Origin: Nitrospirales bacterium
Lineage (GTDB): Bacteria; Nitrospirota; Nitrospiria; Nitrospirales; UBA8639
Assembly: GCA_021604005.1 (NCBI GenBank)
Contig: BQIV01000009.1
Location: forward strand, 1-64,000
Direction: 5' to 3'
Length of the DNA: 64,000 bases
The notes beneath the pieces are model-generated. The model ran no database searches. It saw only the letters and a list, made by a program, of their open reading frames with translations, and was not told the DNA's origin. Below are positions 25,597 to 34,143 of the stretch, piece by piece. Position numbers and translations under genes: made by a program. The stretch's first letter is position 1; each line of letters starts with the position of its first letter.

Positions 25597-26457
25597 TATT
25601 CGGTTTCCTTCAATCATCCTAAAAACGGCAGTTGAGCGCGAAAAAGTTGTGCAAACTATTTGCGTGCAGAGGAAATGTGCAAATCTCGTGGTCACCTTGT
25701 GGGTGATGAGAGATTTTTACATTTACTCGGTGCATGAAGATCTGCAATGGAAAGCCTAGCCACGATCGTTTCGTGTTCCATGCTATCTAAGAGGGCAGCC
25801 TTGGGTGAACGTCTCGTTGCGGCCCACTCTTTGGATTGCAGGTGGCCAGATGTGCAGACTTTCGTGATCCAACTGCTGTTTCTAGGATCATAAGTCTTTC
25901 GCGAGTGTCAAGAAGTTTGGATATGCACAGCCAACCTACCAATTTGGGCACACCTTACTTGAGAGAAGGTCTCGGGCACAGAAAAGCTAGAAAAATTGGC
26001 ATTTTTAATAAAAGATCCCCGCAGTAAGACTACGGGGTATTCAGAGGGACAATGATTAGGAAATCCCCCTAACCCTCTTTTCTAAAGGGGGACTTAAGCG
26101 GTAACCCCGTAGCAAGAGCTATGGGGAATAGCAAATTTAATACATTCACTTTCATTCTGCGTCATGTTTCTGACAGGCTCATTAAACATCCAAAAGTTTC
26201 CTCTTTGCCTTTATTAATTATTTCCAATCTCGACGATGAATTGCCTGAAAACTTTCTGACTCACTGTTACCACAAACCAATACCGTAGATACACACAAGC
26301 TTGCATGATAGAGCTTCACGCTCTGCCCCTGAGATCGGAACTCATAAAACGCGAAAGCCTACGGTAGATATTTTTACATGATTTGGAAAACCAATTTGAA
26401 CAATCACTTGCAATATGTACGGTTCTACAGTACATCTATAGGTAGAGGACAATTTGC
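25597..26457. other. 861-base intergenic region with hairpin repeats
   Basis: No supported gene between ruvA and higA. The middle part (26017-26126) has three stacked hairpins, described separately. A toxin gene of the HigB type, expected upstream of higA, was looked for and not found: frames on both strands are short and lack family features. Confidence 0.6.
26017..26126. repeat. Cluster of CCCCGTAG-type hairpins
   Basis: Two similar hairpins flank a third. CCCCGCAGT (26017-26025) pairs with ACTACGGGG (26029-26037) with one mismatch. CCCCGTAGC (26105-26113) pairs with GCTATGGGG (26118-26126), also one mismatch. Between them is a C-run/G-run hairpin (CCCCCT... AGGGGG, about 26066-26092). Their similarity suggests copies of one repeat, possibly acting as transcription terminators after ruvA. 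Confidence 0.6.
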
Positions 26458-26763
26458 ATGAAGAAGACAGGGACAAAAAATGTTGCGGACCCGGTTCATC
26501 CGGGCGCCGTCATAAAGACGAAAATAATCGACAAACTGGGGTTAAGTGTGACGAAAGCCGCTGAGGTCTTGGACGTGCGGCGTGCCACCCTGTCGGATTT
26601 GCTTAACCAAAAAGCCGCCCTGTCGCCGGAAATGGCGCTACGATTGGAAATGGCCTTTCACCTCAATATGAACAAGTTACTGAAAATGCAAGCATGGTAT
26701 GACGCCACTGAGATACGAAAACACACACGGCACATCAAGGTCACTCCATATGCCCAAACATAA
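26458..26763 (+). CDS. higA: HigA-family antitoxin (XRE-type), without a visible toxin
   Basis: A 101-residue protein. The N-terminal PVHPGAVIKTKIIDKLGLSVTKAAEVLDV and RATLSDLLNQKAALSPEMALRLEMAF form the XRE helix-turn-helix of the HigA/VapI group, whose members typically begin with HPGE-x-L/I. HigA represses its own promoter and neutralises the HigB ribonuclease. The toxin gene normally lies immediately upstream, but the 860 bases before it have no HigB-like frame. It is therefore an orphan antitoxin, a remnant, or a plain regulator. An insertion element begins 60 nt downstream. Confidence 0.85.
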   Translation: MKKTGTKNVADPVHPGAVIKTKIIDKLGLSVTKAAEVLDVRRATLSDLLNQKAALSPEMALRLEMAFHLNMNKLLKMQAWYDATEIRKHTRHIKVTPYAQT

Positions 26764-26823
26764 CATTTCGTTCTTTTCTCGTATGCCACACGCAGAAGAC
26801 AGGCAACTCAGCAATAGACAAAT

Positions 26824-27149
26824 GGGCACCTCTAAAAACCAGGATTTTTGTGTAAGAGCAAGGAAGCCGCGCGCGGAACTTGGGCACCTGTGATCGTTCT
26901 CGCGGAAAGGAGAAGCCATCCCAACACAGGAAAGATGGCAGTACCATCTGCCCTCTGGTCCATCGTGCCCAAGGCCACTACCCTGAACCTTGGCTACGAT
27001 AGTGGGACGACCCTCACAACACTGATGAACCCTCCATTGTGTGAGGGGAACGAGCTCTTGCTATTGTGATCGTAGGTAGCCAAGACATGAGGGTTTGAGC
27101 ACGCGGCTGACGCTGCTATCACGGAAAAGGACGGTTTTTAGAGGTGCCC
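26824..27149. mobile_element. 326-bp non-autonomous insertion element with terminal inverted repeats and target duplication
   Basis: Both ends carry the same 17-bp perfect inverted repeat: GGGCACCTCTAAAAACC at 26824-26840 and its complement at 27133-27149, with partial matching inward. A 4-bp direct repeat AAAT flanks the element (26820-26823 and 27150-27153), which looks like a target-site duplication. The ends resemble those of IS5-superfamily elements by my recollection. At 326 bp there is no room for a transposase, and I see no recognisable remnant inside, so it is either a MITE or an internally deleted IS. Confidence 0.8.
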
Positions 27150-27243
27150 AAATAATGGTCCGAGATCACCGGGTCCTCAGTCATTCATTGATTATGTTCC
27201 AAACGCACAGGCATCACTCACCCCTGCACAATAATCCGTTCGC

Positions 27244-28308
27244 ATGATGATGGCGTTACGTTCCAGGCCACTTTGGTCGCTCTTGCTTCTGTTCGCAATC
27301 CTGCTCGGATCTCTACACGTCAGCTGGGCGGATGAAGTTCAGTTTGTCAACGGCGATCGCATCACCGGCACCATTGTGCGAATGGAAGAAGGTGCTCTGA
27401 TTTTCAGAACAACCTATGGCGGTGAGTTTAGCCTTGACTGGAGCGTTATTGAAGGGTTGTCTTCGGCAAACCCCTTAACGATTGAACTTGTTGATGGTAC
27501 GCGATTGCGGGGAAGCGTGGTCACATCAGACCCGGAAGAAGTCATTATGGTTGCCCCAGAAGAAATCGTCACCCCCAGAGAAGAGAAAGTTCAGCTTCGT
27601 AAGATATCTATGGCGATGATCTCCTCAATCAATCCACTTCCCGTATTTCGGTATAATGGGAATACGTCGTTAGGCGGAAACCGAACGGCCGGGAACTCGT
27701 CTACACAAGCGGTGAATGCGTCTGCCGATTGGACCTTTCGCTTTCGCAAAGCCCACCGTGCCGGGTTCGGAGGTCAATATAACTACGGCGAGGCAAACGA
27801 CATCGTCACGGCCAGAAATTCCAGAGGGAACCTCAATTACGATTACTTTGTCTCAGAAAAAATCTTTTTGAATGTTGATGAACTGTTCGAACAAGACTCA
27901 TTCCAAGATTTAACCGTGAGAAGTTCAACCACCGTCGGCTTAGGCTATCAATTCTTCGACGACGAAGAGCATTCATTGTCTGCCGTTGTCGGACCAGGGT
28001 ATGTACTTCAGGATTTCAAATCCAGGAAAACCATACAGAATCCAACGGGACTGTGGGCTGTCGACTGGAAATACTGGCTCATCTCCAATGGCGTAGAAGT
28101 ATTCTTGAACCATCAAGGCTTTCAAGACTTCGGGGAACAAAGTACCGCAATTCGTATCAACTCAAGGCAAGGGTTGCGGGTAAAATTGAATAAATATATG
28201 TATGTCACCTTCGAATATGATATTCGATTCAACAGCCGTCCCTTATTTAACAATAAAAAACTGGATGAAGCATTGATTTTTGGAATCGGGTTTGATGTCG
28301 GAAATTAA
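27244..28308 (+). CDS. DUF481-family outer membrane beta-barrel-like protein
   Basis: A 354-residue exported protein. A signal peptide (PLWSLLLLFAILLGSLHVSWA) is followed by two tandem beta modules, DEVQFVNGDRITGTIVRMEEG and IELVDGTRLRGSVVTSDPEE, resembling the N-terminal repeat of such proteins. The C-terminal part (from about residue 140) is DUF481: alternating beta-strands with many aromatic residues, for example NASADWTFRFRKAHRAGFGGQYNYGEA and the final VKLNKYMYVTFEYDIRFNSRP. It probably inserts in the outer membrane; the function is unknown. Start 27244 or the next ATG 27247; no clear ribosome site is visible. Confidence 0.85.
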   Translation: MMMALRSRPLWSLLLLFAILLGSLHVSWADEVQFVNGDRITGTIVRMEEGALIFRTTYGGEFSLDWSVIEGLSSANPLTIELVDGTRLRGSVVTSDPEEVIMVAPEEIVTPREEKVQLRKISMAMISSINPLPVFRYNGNTSLGGNRTAGNSSTQAVNASADWTFRFRKAHRAGFGGQYNYGEANDIVTARNSRGNLNYDYFVSEKIFLNVDELFEQDSFQDLTVRSSTTVGLGYQFFDDEEHSLSAVVGPGYVLQDFKSRKTIQNPTGLWAVDWKYWLISNGVEVFLNHQGFQDFGEQSTAIRINSRQGLRVKLNKYMYVTFEYDIRFNSRPLFNNKKLDEALIFGIGFDVGN

Positions 28309-28336
28309 CGTCATGCATACATACGGAAATGTTTCA

Positions 28337-29242
28337 ATGAAAGAATGGGTATCTCACATGCTAGTTTTCTGCCTTTGGCTACTACTGGTCACTCCGCTTC
28401 CCACATCCAGCGCAGCCGCAGCGTCGGAAGACGAACCTCGGTTGCCGCTAGCCATGACGGTTCTCGTAAAAAAACCCAAACCACAACAGTATGACCTGCA
28501 TATCCATTTGACGAATATCAGCCAAAATCCCATCACGGTCGATGTGCATGATCTGCCCTGGAATCCACCAAATGACTCAAAGTGGCTTAACGCGTTTCGA
28601 CTGGATGTGCACAACAGCCCACTCACCCAACACACGGTACGCTGGGATGTCGGCTCACAGGAGGTTCGGCTTCTTCCCGGTGAATCAATCCAGGACACCA
28701 TCGCATTAAACCCTCGGATACCTTCTCTGCTGTCCGACATTAAAAGATTCGGGATACAATTGAATTGGGACTGCCCTCCACCTTCATTAAAGTTTGTCTG
28801 TGACGCCCATGCACCCAACAACATCACGATACCCAAAAGGGATGCAGGAGAACCCGATCACACCCCCATCGACAAGACGGCATGTCGTGCACGCGCACGT
28901 ACCATCCAGCTCATTCGCATTCCTCAAGATCATGACGTCCTGTTCCTTCGTACCACTGAAGCAATAATGGACAACGTACAACAAGTCCAAGCGCTCCTCT
29001 ATCAAGTCGATGACTATATCCAACACTGTCAACCGATGTGGACAAACAGTTGGGCTGTGAGTTTTTTTACAGAGGAAAAATACGCAGGCTTCCTCAATGA
29101 TACGGACAATGAACCCTACTATGAGCAAGGGCTTTGGCAACGAGCCAACATTGGACAATATTCCAGCCAGATTCGAACCCTGTATCGATTTCCATGGGAC
29201 AAGAAAAAATCAGACACCGTGTATCTGTCGGTGTACCAGTAA
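28337..29242 (+). CDS. Exported protein of unknown function
   Basis: A 301-residue protein from ATG 28337; in-frame ATGs at 28313 and 28280 would extend it, the latter overlapping the upstream gene. A signal peptide (HMLVFCLWLLLVTPLPTSSAAAA) precedes a predicted periplasmic domain. The first half, YDLHIHLTNISQNPITVDVHDLPWNPP and RLLPGESIQDTIALN, reads like a beta-sandwich similar to extracytoplasmic transglutaminase- or Ig-type modules. The second half has four cysteines (WDCPPP, FVCDAH, TACRAR, QHCQPM) which could form disulfides. I do not recognise the family. It probably shares a transcript with the DUF481 gene. Confidence 0.7.
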   Translation: MKEWVSHMLVFCLWLLLVTPLPTSSAAAASEDEPRLPLAMTVLVKKPKPQQYDLHIHLTNISQNPITVDVHDLPWNPPNDSKWLNAFRLDVHNSPLTQHTVRWDVGSQEVRLLPGESIQDTIALNPRIPSLLSDIKRFGIQLNWDCPPPSLKFVCDAHAPNNITIPKRDAGEPDHTPIDKTACRARARTIQLIRIPQDHDVLFLRTTEAIMDNVQQVQALLYQVDDYIQHCQPMWTNSWAVSFFTEEKYAGFLNDTDNEPYYEQGLWQRANIGQYSSQIRTLYRFPWDKKKSDTVYLSVYQ

Positions 29243-29568
29243 TTCATCGACATATGCATCGAACACACAAAGCCCCTTGGCCGATTTTGCAGAAGAATTC
29301 AATGACAATTCGAAGAAGATTTCTAGACGAGCTATCTAGTCAAAACAAATGTTAAGGCATGACGTATTTCTGAGACAACGTTCTGCCAGATTCAATACAC
29401 TTGCATGATACGCTTGTACAGTGGAACATTGCTTGCCGTAGTCTCACAACAGCTTCTCAAAGAACATGAGATATGAATATTGTAGCGTTTTCACGTCGTC
29501 CAGGTTCTTCATTCTTCTCTACACACACAGACGTGCTCGTTGTCATTCCCGGCAACTCATTGAGTCTC
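29243..29568. other. 326-base convergent intergenic region
   Basis: It lies between the 3' ends of two convergent genes. I see no gene, strong hairpin or repeat family member here. Confidence 0.45.
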
Positions 29569-29886
29569 TCATAAACAAACAAGCTCTTGCGAGATCGTAA
29601 CCGTTGTTTCGGACATCGACACAGTTTCTTCCTTTAGCCGTGATTGTTGTTCGAATGTCTGATTCTTCATGTTGGGACTTCGTATGATCCAACTACAGAC
29701 CACTCTCGTTTTTGGATTCACCTTTAACTCGACCTGTGCCCCCTGTGAATCATAGGCATTCACCGCATACCAATGATCTTCACATTCAATGGCATACACA
29801 TGATACTGCTGTCGCTGTAAGTCCTCAACGACTTCCCCTGGAGAATGCCAAGGCTGTCTTCCCCATTCATGAAATTCCGTTCTCAT
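29569..29886 (-). CDS. Small protein, PepSY-like, of unknown function
   Basis: A 105-residue protein. The ATG at 29886 follows AAGGAGG with ideal spacing, so I prefer it over an in-frame start at 29916. EVVEDLQRQQYHVYAIECEDHWYAVNAYDSQGAQVELKVNPKTRVV resembles a small PepSY module (helix, then beta-strands ending in a DPxTG-like NPKT turn). There is no obvious signal peptide. It is divergent from the PepSY/two-component operon that begins at 30040, about 150 nt away, so the two may share regulation. Confidence 0.65.
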   Translation of the reverse strand: MRTEFHEWGRQPWHSPGEVVEDLQRQQYHVYAIECEDHWYAVNAYDSQGAQVELKVNPKTRVVCSWIIRSPNMKNQTFEQQSRLKEETVSMSETTVTISQELVCL

Positions 29887-30039
29887 AGTGCCTCCTTGGT
29901 TGAAGTATGATGACAATGTTCATGAGCACAGCATACTCCACAGAGCTTCAAGACACGCTGAAGTGATCTTTCAGCTTGGCTTAAGGTTCTCTCTGATAAG
30001 ATCTAAAATATGATGAGATCTTATGGAAGGGAGGGACAT

Positions 30040-30423
30040 ATGAGAACATATCAACAGAAGCCTAGCACACACTCAGACAGATCCTTTGTTACATGGGCCA
30101 TAATCTTAACACTCATAACATGGGCGATTGTCTTAGCGGTGGGACTCGGATGGTCCGTTCTCCCTGCTCACGCAGAAGACGAGACATTACCCTACGACCA
30201 ATTAAAAACGGAATTTGCACCAATTCAGCAACTCTTGACCCGGATCAATCAAGATTTCGACGGCATTATCCTTGAAATTGAATTAGAAGAGGACGACGCT
30301 CAGTGGATCTATGAAGTCAAACTCCTCACACCTCAAGGGAACGTACTTGAGGTAGAGTATGATGCCAAGAGCATGGACCGTCTCAATGTCAATGGACGAC
30401 GAGATACCCCAAACCCGTCCTGA
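30040..30423 (+). CDS. PepSY-domain membrane-anchored protein
   Basis: A 127-residue protein from ATG 30040, which has a strong GGGAGGGA ribosome site. One N-terminal membrane segment (WAIILTLITWAIVLAVGLGWSVL) with a possible signal cleavage (AHA) precedes a PepSY-like domain: YDQLKTEFAPIQQLLTRIN, then IILEIELEEDDAQWIYEVKLLTPQGNVLEVEYDAKSM. PepSY proteins often bind or inhibit partners in the periplasm. It precedes a response regulator gene by 15 nt, so it is probably an accessory or sensor component of that two-component system. Confidence 0.8.
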   Translation: MRTYQQKPSTHSDRSFVTWAIILTLITWAIVLAVGLGWSVLPAHAEDETLPYDQLKTEFAPIQQLLTRINQDFDGIILEIELEEDDAQWIYEVKLLTPQGNVLEVEYDAKSMDRLNVNGRRDTPNPS

Positions 30424-30438
30424 AAAGGTCTTCGAGTT

Positions 30439-31110
30439 ATGAGAGTGCTTGTCGTTGAAGACGATCACCACGTCGCAAGACAGTTGGCAAAGGCCCTGAG
30501 TAAAATGGCATATGCCGTGGATGTTGCGCATAATGGTGAGGATGGAGAATACTTCGGTCAGACCGAATCGTACGATGCCGTTATTCTTGATCTTGGCCTT
30601 CCCAAAAAGGAAGGATTAACGATCTTGCAACACTGGCGAGAAGAAAATCGGATGATGCCGGTCCTTGTGCTAACCGCACGTGATACTTGGCGGGAAAAAG
30701 TTACGGGCTTGAGAGCAGGAGCAGATGATTATCTAACCAAGCCCTTTGAAATGGAAGAGGTGGTTGCACGAGTAGAAGCCTTAATCCGACGTGCAACGGG
30801 ACACGTGAATCCCCTCATCACCTGGGGGCCGGTTCAACTCGACACAAGCAGTCAACAAGTGTCGTTTAACAATGTACCTCTTGAATTGACAGCACTGGAG
30901 TTCAGAACATTATCCTATTTTCTTCACCATCCGAATGCCATCATCTCTAAAACACGGTTGACTGAACATATTTACAACCAAGACTTTGACCTCGATTCCA
31001 ATGTTATTGAGGTCCTCGTGAACCGGTTACGAAAAAAACTTGGAGCGTCATTTATCACCACACACCGAGGAAAAGGGTATCAGCTCACAACCTTTGATGA
31101 ACACACGTAA
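30439..31110 (+). CDS. Response regulator, OmpR/QseB type
   Basis: A 223-residue regulator. Receiver: VLVVEDDHHVARQLA, phospho-Asp in AVILDLGLPKKEGL, VLTARD and DDYLTKPFEMEEV. The C-terminal winged helix has LELTALEFRTLSYFLHHPNAIISKTRLTEHIYN and VIEVLVNRLRKKLGASFITTHRGKGYQL, the OmpR/PhoB class signature. It would bind DNA after phosphorylation by the kinase encoded next. The overall resemblance is to QseB/PmrA/TctD regulators. Genes PepSY, regulator and kinase form an operon, the last two overlapping by 14 nt. Confidence 0.93.
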   Translation: MRVLVVEDDHHVARQLAKALSKMAYAVDVAHNGEDGEYFGQTESYDAVILDLGLPKKEGLTILQHWREENRMMPVLVLTARDTWREKVTGLRAGADDYLTKPFEMEEVVARVEALIRRATGHVNPLITWGPVQLDTSSQQVSFNNVPLELTALEFRTLSYFLHHPNAIISKTRLTEHIYNQDFDLDSNVIEVLVNRLRKKLGASFITTHRGKGYQLTTFDEHT

Positions 31111-32452
31111 CACCCTCACACTCCGCCTTCTTCTCACATCGAGTATCTGGGTTATTTTAACCCTCGTCGCTACCGACATCCTCTTAGTCCAATTATTTCG
31201 CTCACACATCGAACTGCGGTTTGATGCATTTCTTTTTGATCAACTTCAGGGAAATATTGCCGCCAGTGAAATATCTCCACAAGACGGACGCTTACGAATG
31301 ACATGGAGCCCCTCCAATCTTCGCTTTCATCGCCCACTCTCAGGATGGTATTGGCAAATTCTCAACGATGGAAAACTGGTGGCCAAATCTCGCTCGCTCT
31401 GGGATAAACGTATTCAAACCAACGACCCAGATATTGCTAGCGGCTTACAGTATCAGAACATCCTTGGCCCTGCCGGAGGGCAATTACGAGCGTTGAGCGA
31501 AAAGGTGACACTTCCGGATTCCGATGCCTACTTTACCTTTGTTGTGGCAGGTCCCATATCGAATATTGATCTCGATGTTCAGCAATTTTCTAAAATGTTA
31601 CTGATTACACTGACCGCCTTAGGCATCGGGTTACTCGGTGCCGTCCTACTGCAAATTCGATTTGGATTACGACCATTGCGGCAGTTAAAGGTTGCGTTAA
31701 CGGAAACCCGGTCAGGACACACAGCTCGGCTACCCGAGAGTTTTCCTAGCGAAATCCAACCAGTGGTATCCGAACTGAATGCCCTGCTTGATCACAATGC
31801 CGCATTGCTAGAGCGAGCACGCACACAGACAGCCAATCTGGCTCACGCACTGAAGAACCCGTTAACAGTCCTCAATAATGAAACACGAGAAATTCAGGGG
31901 GAAAGCCGGCAAATTCTCCAAGACCAGCTCACAAGTATGACGGACTCCATCCATCGATACTTATCCAAAGCCAGAGCGGCCGGAGCCGGGGGGCTGTTAC
32001 GAACTCGCATCGACGTGGCACCATTAGCAGAGGACTTGCGTTTTTCCATGAATCATCTCTACAAAGACAAGAACCTCTACATCCACTTTAGCGGATTAGA
32101 AGACTGTTCGTTTCAAGGCGATCGATATGACTTGGAGGAAATGCTCGGCAATTTACTAGACAACGCATGTAAATGGGCTCAAACGCGGGTTGAAGTCCAT
32201 GGGGAACGAAATAATGGGCAATGGAAGTTGATTGTAGAAGATGATGGCGTTGGGATCTCAGAAGAACAATTGACTTTAGCCCTGCAGCGAGGACGCCGCC
32301 TTGACGAAACGACTCCTGGGCATGGGTTAGGCCTCAATATCGTACATGATATCGTCGCCCTATACGGTGGAACACTGCAATTACACCAGTCTTCGCTGGG
32401 CGGTGTGAGGGCCAGCCTTGAATGGCCTGCTGTCGATGAACCTGATTCGTAA
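31097..32452 (+). CDS. Sensor histidine kinase, QseC/PhoQ-like
   Basis: A 451-residue kinase from ATG 31097, overlapping the regulator stop by 14 nt. Two membrane helices (LTLRLLLTSSIWVILTLVATDILL and MLLITLTALGIGLLGAVLLQI) enclose a periplasmic domain of about 130 residues. A HAMP-like linker follows (RFGLRPLRQLKVALTETRSGHTARLPE). The phospho-acceptor region is LAHALKNPLTVLNNE, an H-A-L-K-N-P variant. ATP lid motifs are LLDNACKWAQ (N box), VEDDGVGISEE (G1) and GHGLGLNIVHDIV (G2). It would phosphorylate the preceding regulator. The ligand is unknown; in Proteobacteria such systems sense cations, peptides or stress. Confidence 0.93.
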   Translation: MNTRNTLTLRLLLTSSIWVILTLVATDILLVQLFRSHIELRFDAFLFDQLQGNIAASEISPQDGRLRMTWSPSNLRFHRPLSGWYWQILNDGKLVAKSRSLWDKRIQTNDPDIASGLQYQNILGPAGGQLRALSEKVTLPDSDAYFTFVVAGPISNIDLDVQQFSKMLLITLTALGIGLLGAVLLQIRFGLRPLRQLKVALTETRSGHTARLPESFPSEIQPVVSELNALLDHNAALLERARTQTANLAHALKNPLTVLNNETREIQGESRQILQDQLTSMTDSIHRYLSKARAAGAGGLLRTRIDVAPLAEDLRFSMNHLYKDKNLYIHFSGLEDCSFQGDRYDLEEMLGNLLDNACKWAQTRVEVHGERNNGQWKLIVEDDGVGISEEQLTLALQRGRRLDETTPGHGLGLNIVHDIVALYGGTLQLHQSSLGGVRASLEWPAVDEPDS

Positions 32453-32573
32453 ATCGAGGGATGTCAAGCCATTCCTCCAAGAAAAACAATCCGAAATTTC
32501 CTAAGAATAAGAATACATCGCGCTTGAGCATGACTCTCGCTTAGGACGCACAATTCATTTCTGAAAAAATTTG

Positions 32574-32612
32574 ATTTCATGTCCTTCACCACATTGATGA
32601 AGGACATGAAAT
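32574..32612. terminator. Bidirectional terminator between the kinase and YgiW-like genes
   Basis: A perfect 15-bp stem, ATTTCATGTCCTTCA paired with TGAAGGACATGAAAT, loop of 9, followed by TTT on the plus strand and preceded by runs of A. It separates two convergent genes, as expected of a terminator serving both. Confidence 0.85.
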
Positions 32613-32631
32613 TTTGACAATTATTTCCTCT

Positions 32632-33015
32632 TTATGGCTGTTGAGTTTGACTGGGACCTTGATCTGAGGCATTGACCACCTCGACTGTTTCTACTTCCAG
32701 TTCGGTCGTCGTCCACTCTTTGTCGATTTCGCCTGAAATGCGTAATGTCGTTTGCGGATTCGCTTGCACATTTCTCCACTTCTCATGATCGATCTCAACA
32801 ATCATCGTCCCAGTGGCATCTTGAAAAAGATATCGCTCTGCGGATACTTGGCGAACAATACTCCCAGTGAGCGAAACCCAAGAATCATCAACAGCCTCCT
32901 GAGCAGCTGACACAGTTCGAACATCTGCACTCCCGGCTCCCCGAAATTGCGCCGAAACAGTAAGCGCACTCAATACAATACACCCAACAATTAAAAACAA
33001 AATGCGTGTAGTCAT
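32632..33015 (-). CDS. YgiW/YdeI-family (BOF) periplasmic OB-fold protein
   Basis: A 127-residue exported protein from ATG 33015, which follows a CAAGGAG ribosome site; earlier in-frame codons to 33072 lack one. Signal peptide ILFLIVGCIVLSALTVSAQF. The mature domain, DDSWVSLTGSIVRQVSAERYLFQDATGTMIVEIDHEKW and TTLRISGEIDKEW, is the bacterial OB fold (BOF) of YgiW/YdeI stress proteins, with the motif V-x-L-x-G-x-I...Y-x-F-x-D-x-x-G-x-I-x-V-x-I. In E. coli ygiW lies beside qseBC; here a QseBC-like pair is convergent with it, which supports a shared stress or cation response. Confidence 0.88.
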   Translation of the reverse strand: MTTRILFLIVGCIVLSALTVSAQFRGAGSADVRTVSAAQEAVDDSWVSLTGSIVRQVSAERYLFQDATGTMIVEIDHEKWRNVQANPQTTLRISGEIDKEWTTTELEVETVEVVNASDQGPSQTQQP

Positions 33016-33741
33016 GAGAATTCTCCTTGATTGAATTGAAATGAACATCTGAGCGACCCAGCGAATATCCATGTTCGTCTCCCACTGGGTCTTAGCCTTA
33101 GACTGCGTGGCAATAATTCGATACGACCAGTGTTACCATCCACGAATCATTGACCTACAGCATACCCGCACGGTTACGTCCTGAGAGTGCTTGAATCATT
33201 CATGATGCCTCCGTTGTGGTTAAAGATTGTTGACTCTGTCGGCATCATACTTATTGCAGCATGAGACTACGCTGAAAATGCATTTCAGCCTGCATTAAGG
33301 TTCGCAATCCAAACTTGGATTCACAGCACGGCAGCATAGAAGGCAAAGGCAATTGGCAGGAAGAACAGAAGGTACGAATTGCAAGAGATAAGTCGTCGCG
33401 TGTTCAGGGAATACTAAGGTACAACTATTATGTCTTGTTGCACTGCAACCTTTTCTCACTCATTGCTTCCGGCTTTTCCTCTTCAATCCATCCGCTCTTG
33501 GGTTTCATGTGTAGGGTTTCTTTTAATAGGCAGAATAAAGTGTCTGAAAAATCCTCCACTCTCAACAAGGCTGTGCTCAAGCCACTTGTCGACGATGACG
33601 TGTAAGCCCTTGAATATACAAGCGAATTAAAAATTGCCTGAGAAAGGCATAACCCTTGCTCACTTTTGGTCACGTTTCTTCATACATTCCTACAATAATC
33701 ATTCAAGTATTTTTCATCATTCACCCAAAAGGAGGCACCCC
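33016..33741. other. Intergenic region of about 700 bases, no supported gene
   Basis: It contains the promoter of the YgiW-like gene near its left end. Several short frames exist on both strands but none has a ribosome site with a protein-like sequence, apart from the small frame listed at 33742. Confidence 0.45.
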
Positions 33742-33840
33742 ATGCCTGACAGGCTTCACAGCAATGCGCAACACGCAATTTTGGATCAAGTCCGTACAGT
33801 TTACAGGCACCCGCCTCACCCCAAAAATGTAGAGGGCTAA
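33742..33840 (+). CDS. Candidate 32-residue small protein
   Basis: A short open frame, ATG 33742 to TAA 33840, preceded by AAAAGGAGG at ideal distance. The product, MPDRLHSNAQHAILDQVRTV followed by twelve more residues rich in His and Pro, is soluble and unlike anything I know. The only evidence is the strong ribosome site in an otherwise empty 1.1-kb region; conservation in relatives would be needed to call it a gene. Confidence 0.35.
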   Translation: MPDRLHSNAQHAILDQVRTVYRHPPHPKNVEG

Positions 33841-34019
33841 TAACTAACCTCGACATCTATCTTTTGTGGAGTCAATTCTCCACAGACACCACATAGCCGA
33901 AATACATTCAACCGGACAATACTGAGACGTATAACTGCGCCTTGATGAATACTCGTCTTATAGTGTTCCATAAATTATGTTGCTTAATGTTACAAAACAC
34001 AGATACCGATAGCCATGAC

Positions 34020-34104
34020 ACAACAGCGAATCCAAAGAATTTCCAATCCATAATTCCAATTCACAGAGCGAAATAACCGCTGAAAGTGATGTGAAACGGC
34101 TATT
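34020..34104. repeat. Diverged copy (C) of the ~95-bp repeat
   Basis: It starts ACAACAGCGAATCCAAAGAA and ends GTGATGTGAAACGGCTATT, keeping the order and ends of copies A and B but shorter and with more mismatches. It lies 40 nt upstream of the alpha-carbonic anhydrase start, so it could be part of that gene's promoter or leader. Confidence 0.5.
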
Positions 34105-34143
34105 GCATTTTTCCCCATTTATACTTATATGAGGAGGCATGTT

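Noticed and set aside
25597-26457. A HigB toxin gene upstream of higA
   Set aside because: All six frames were inspected and none shows the conserved toxin pattern or adequate length.
33315-33605. 96-codon frame in the gap before the carbonic anhydrase gene
   Set aside because: No ribosome site; an overlapping frame on the other strand is equally long.
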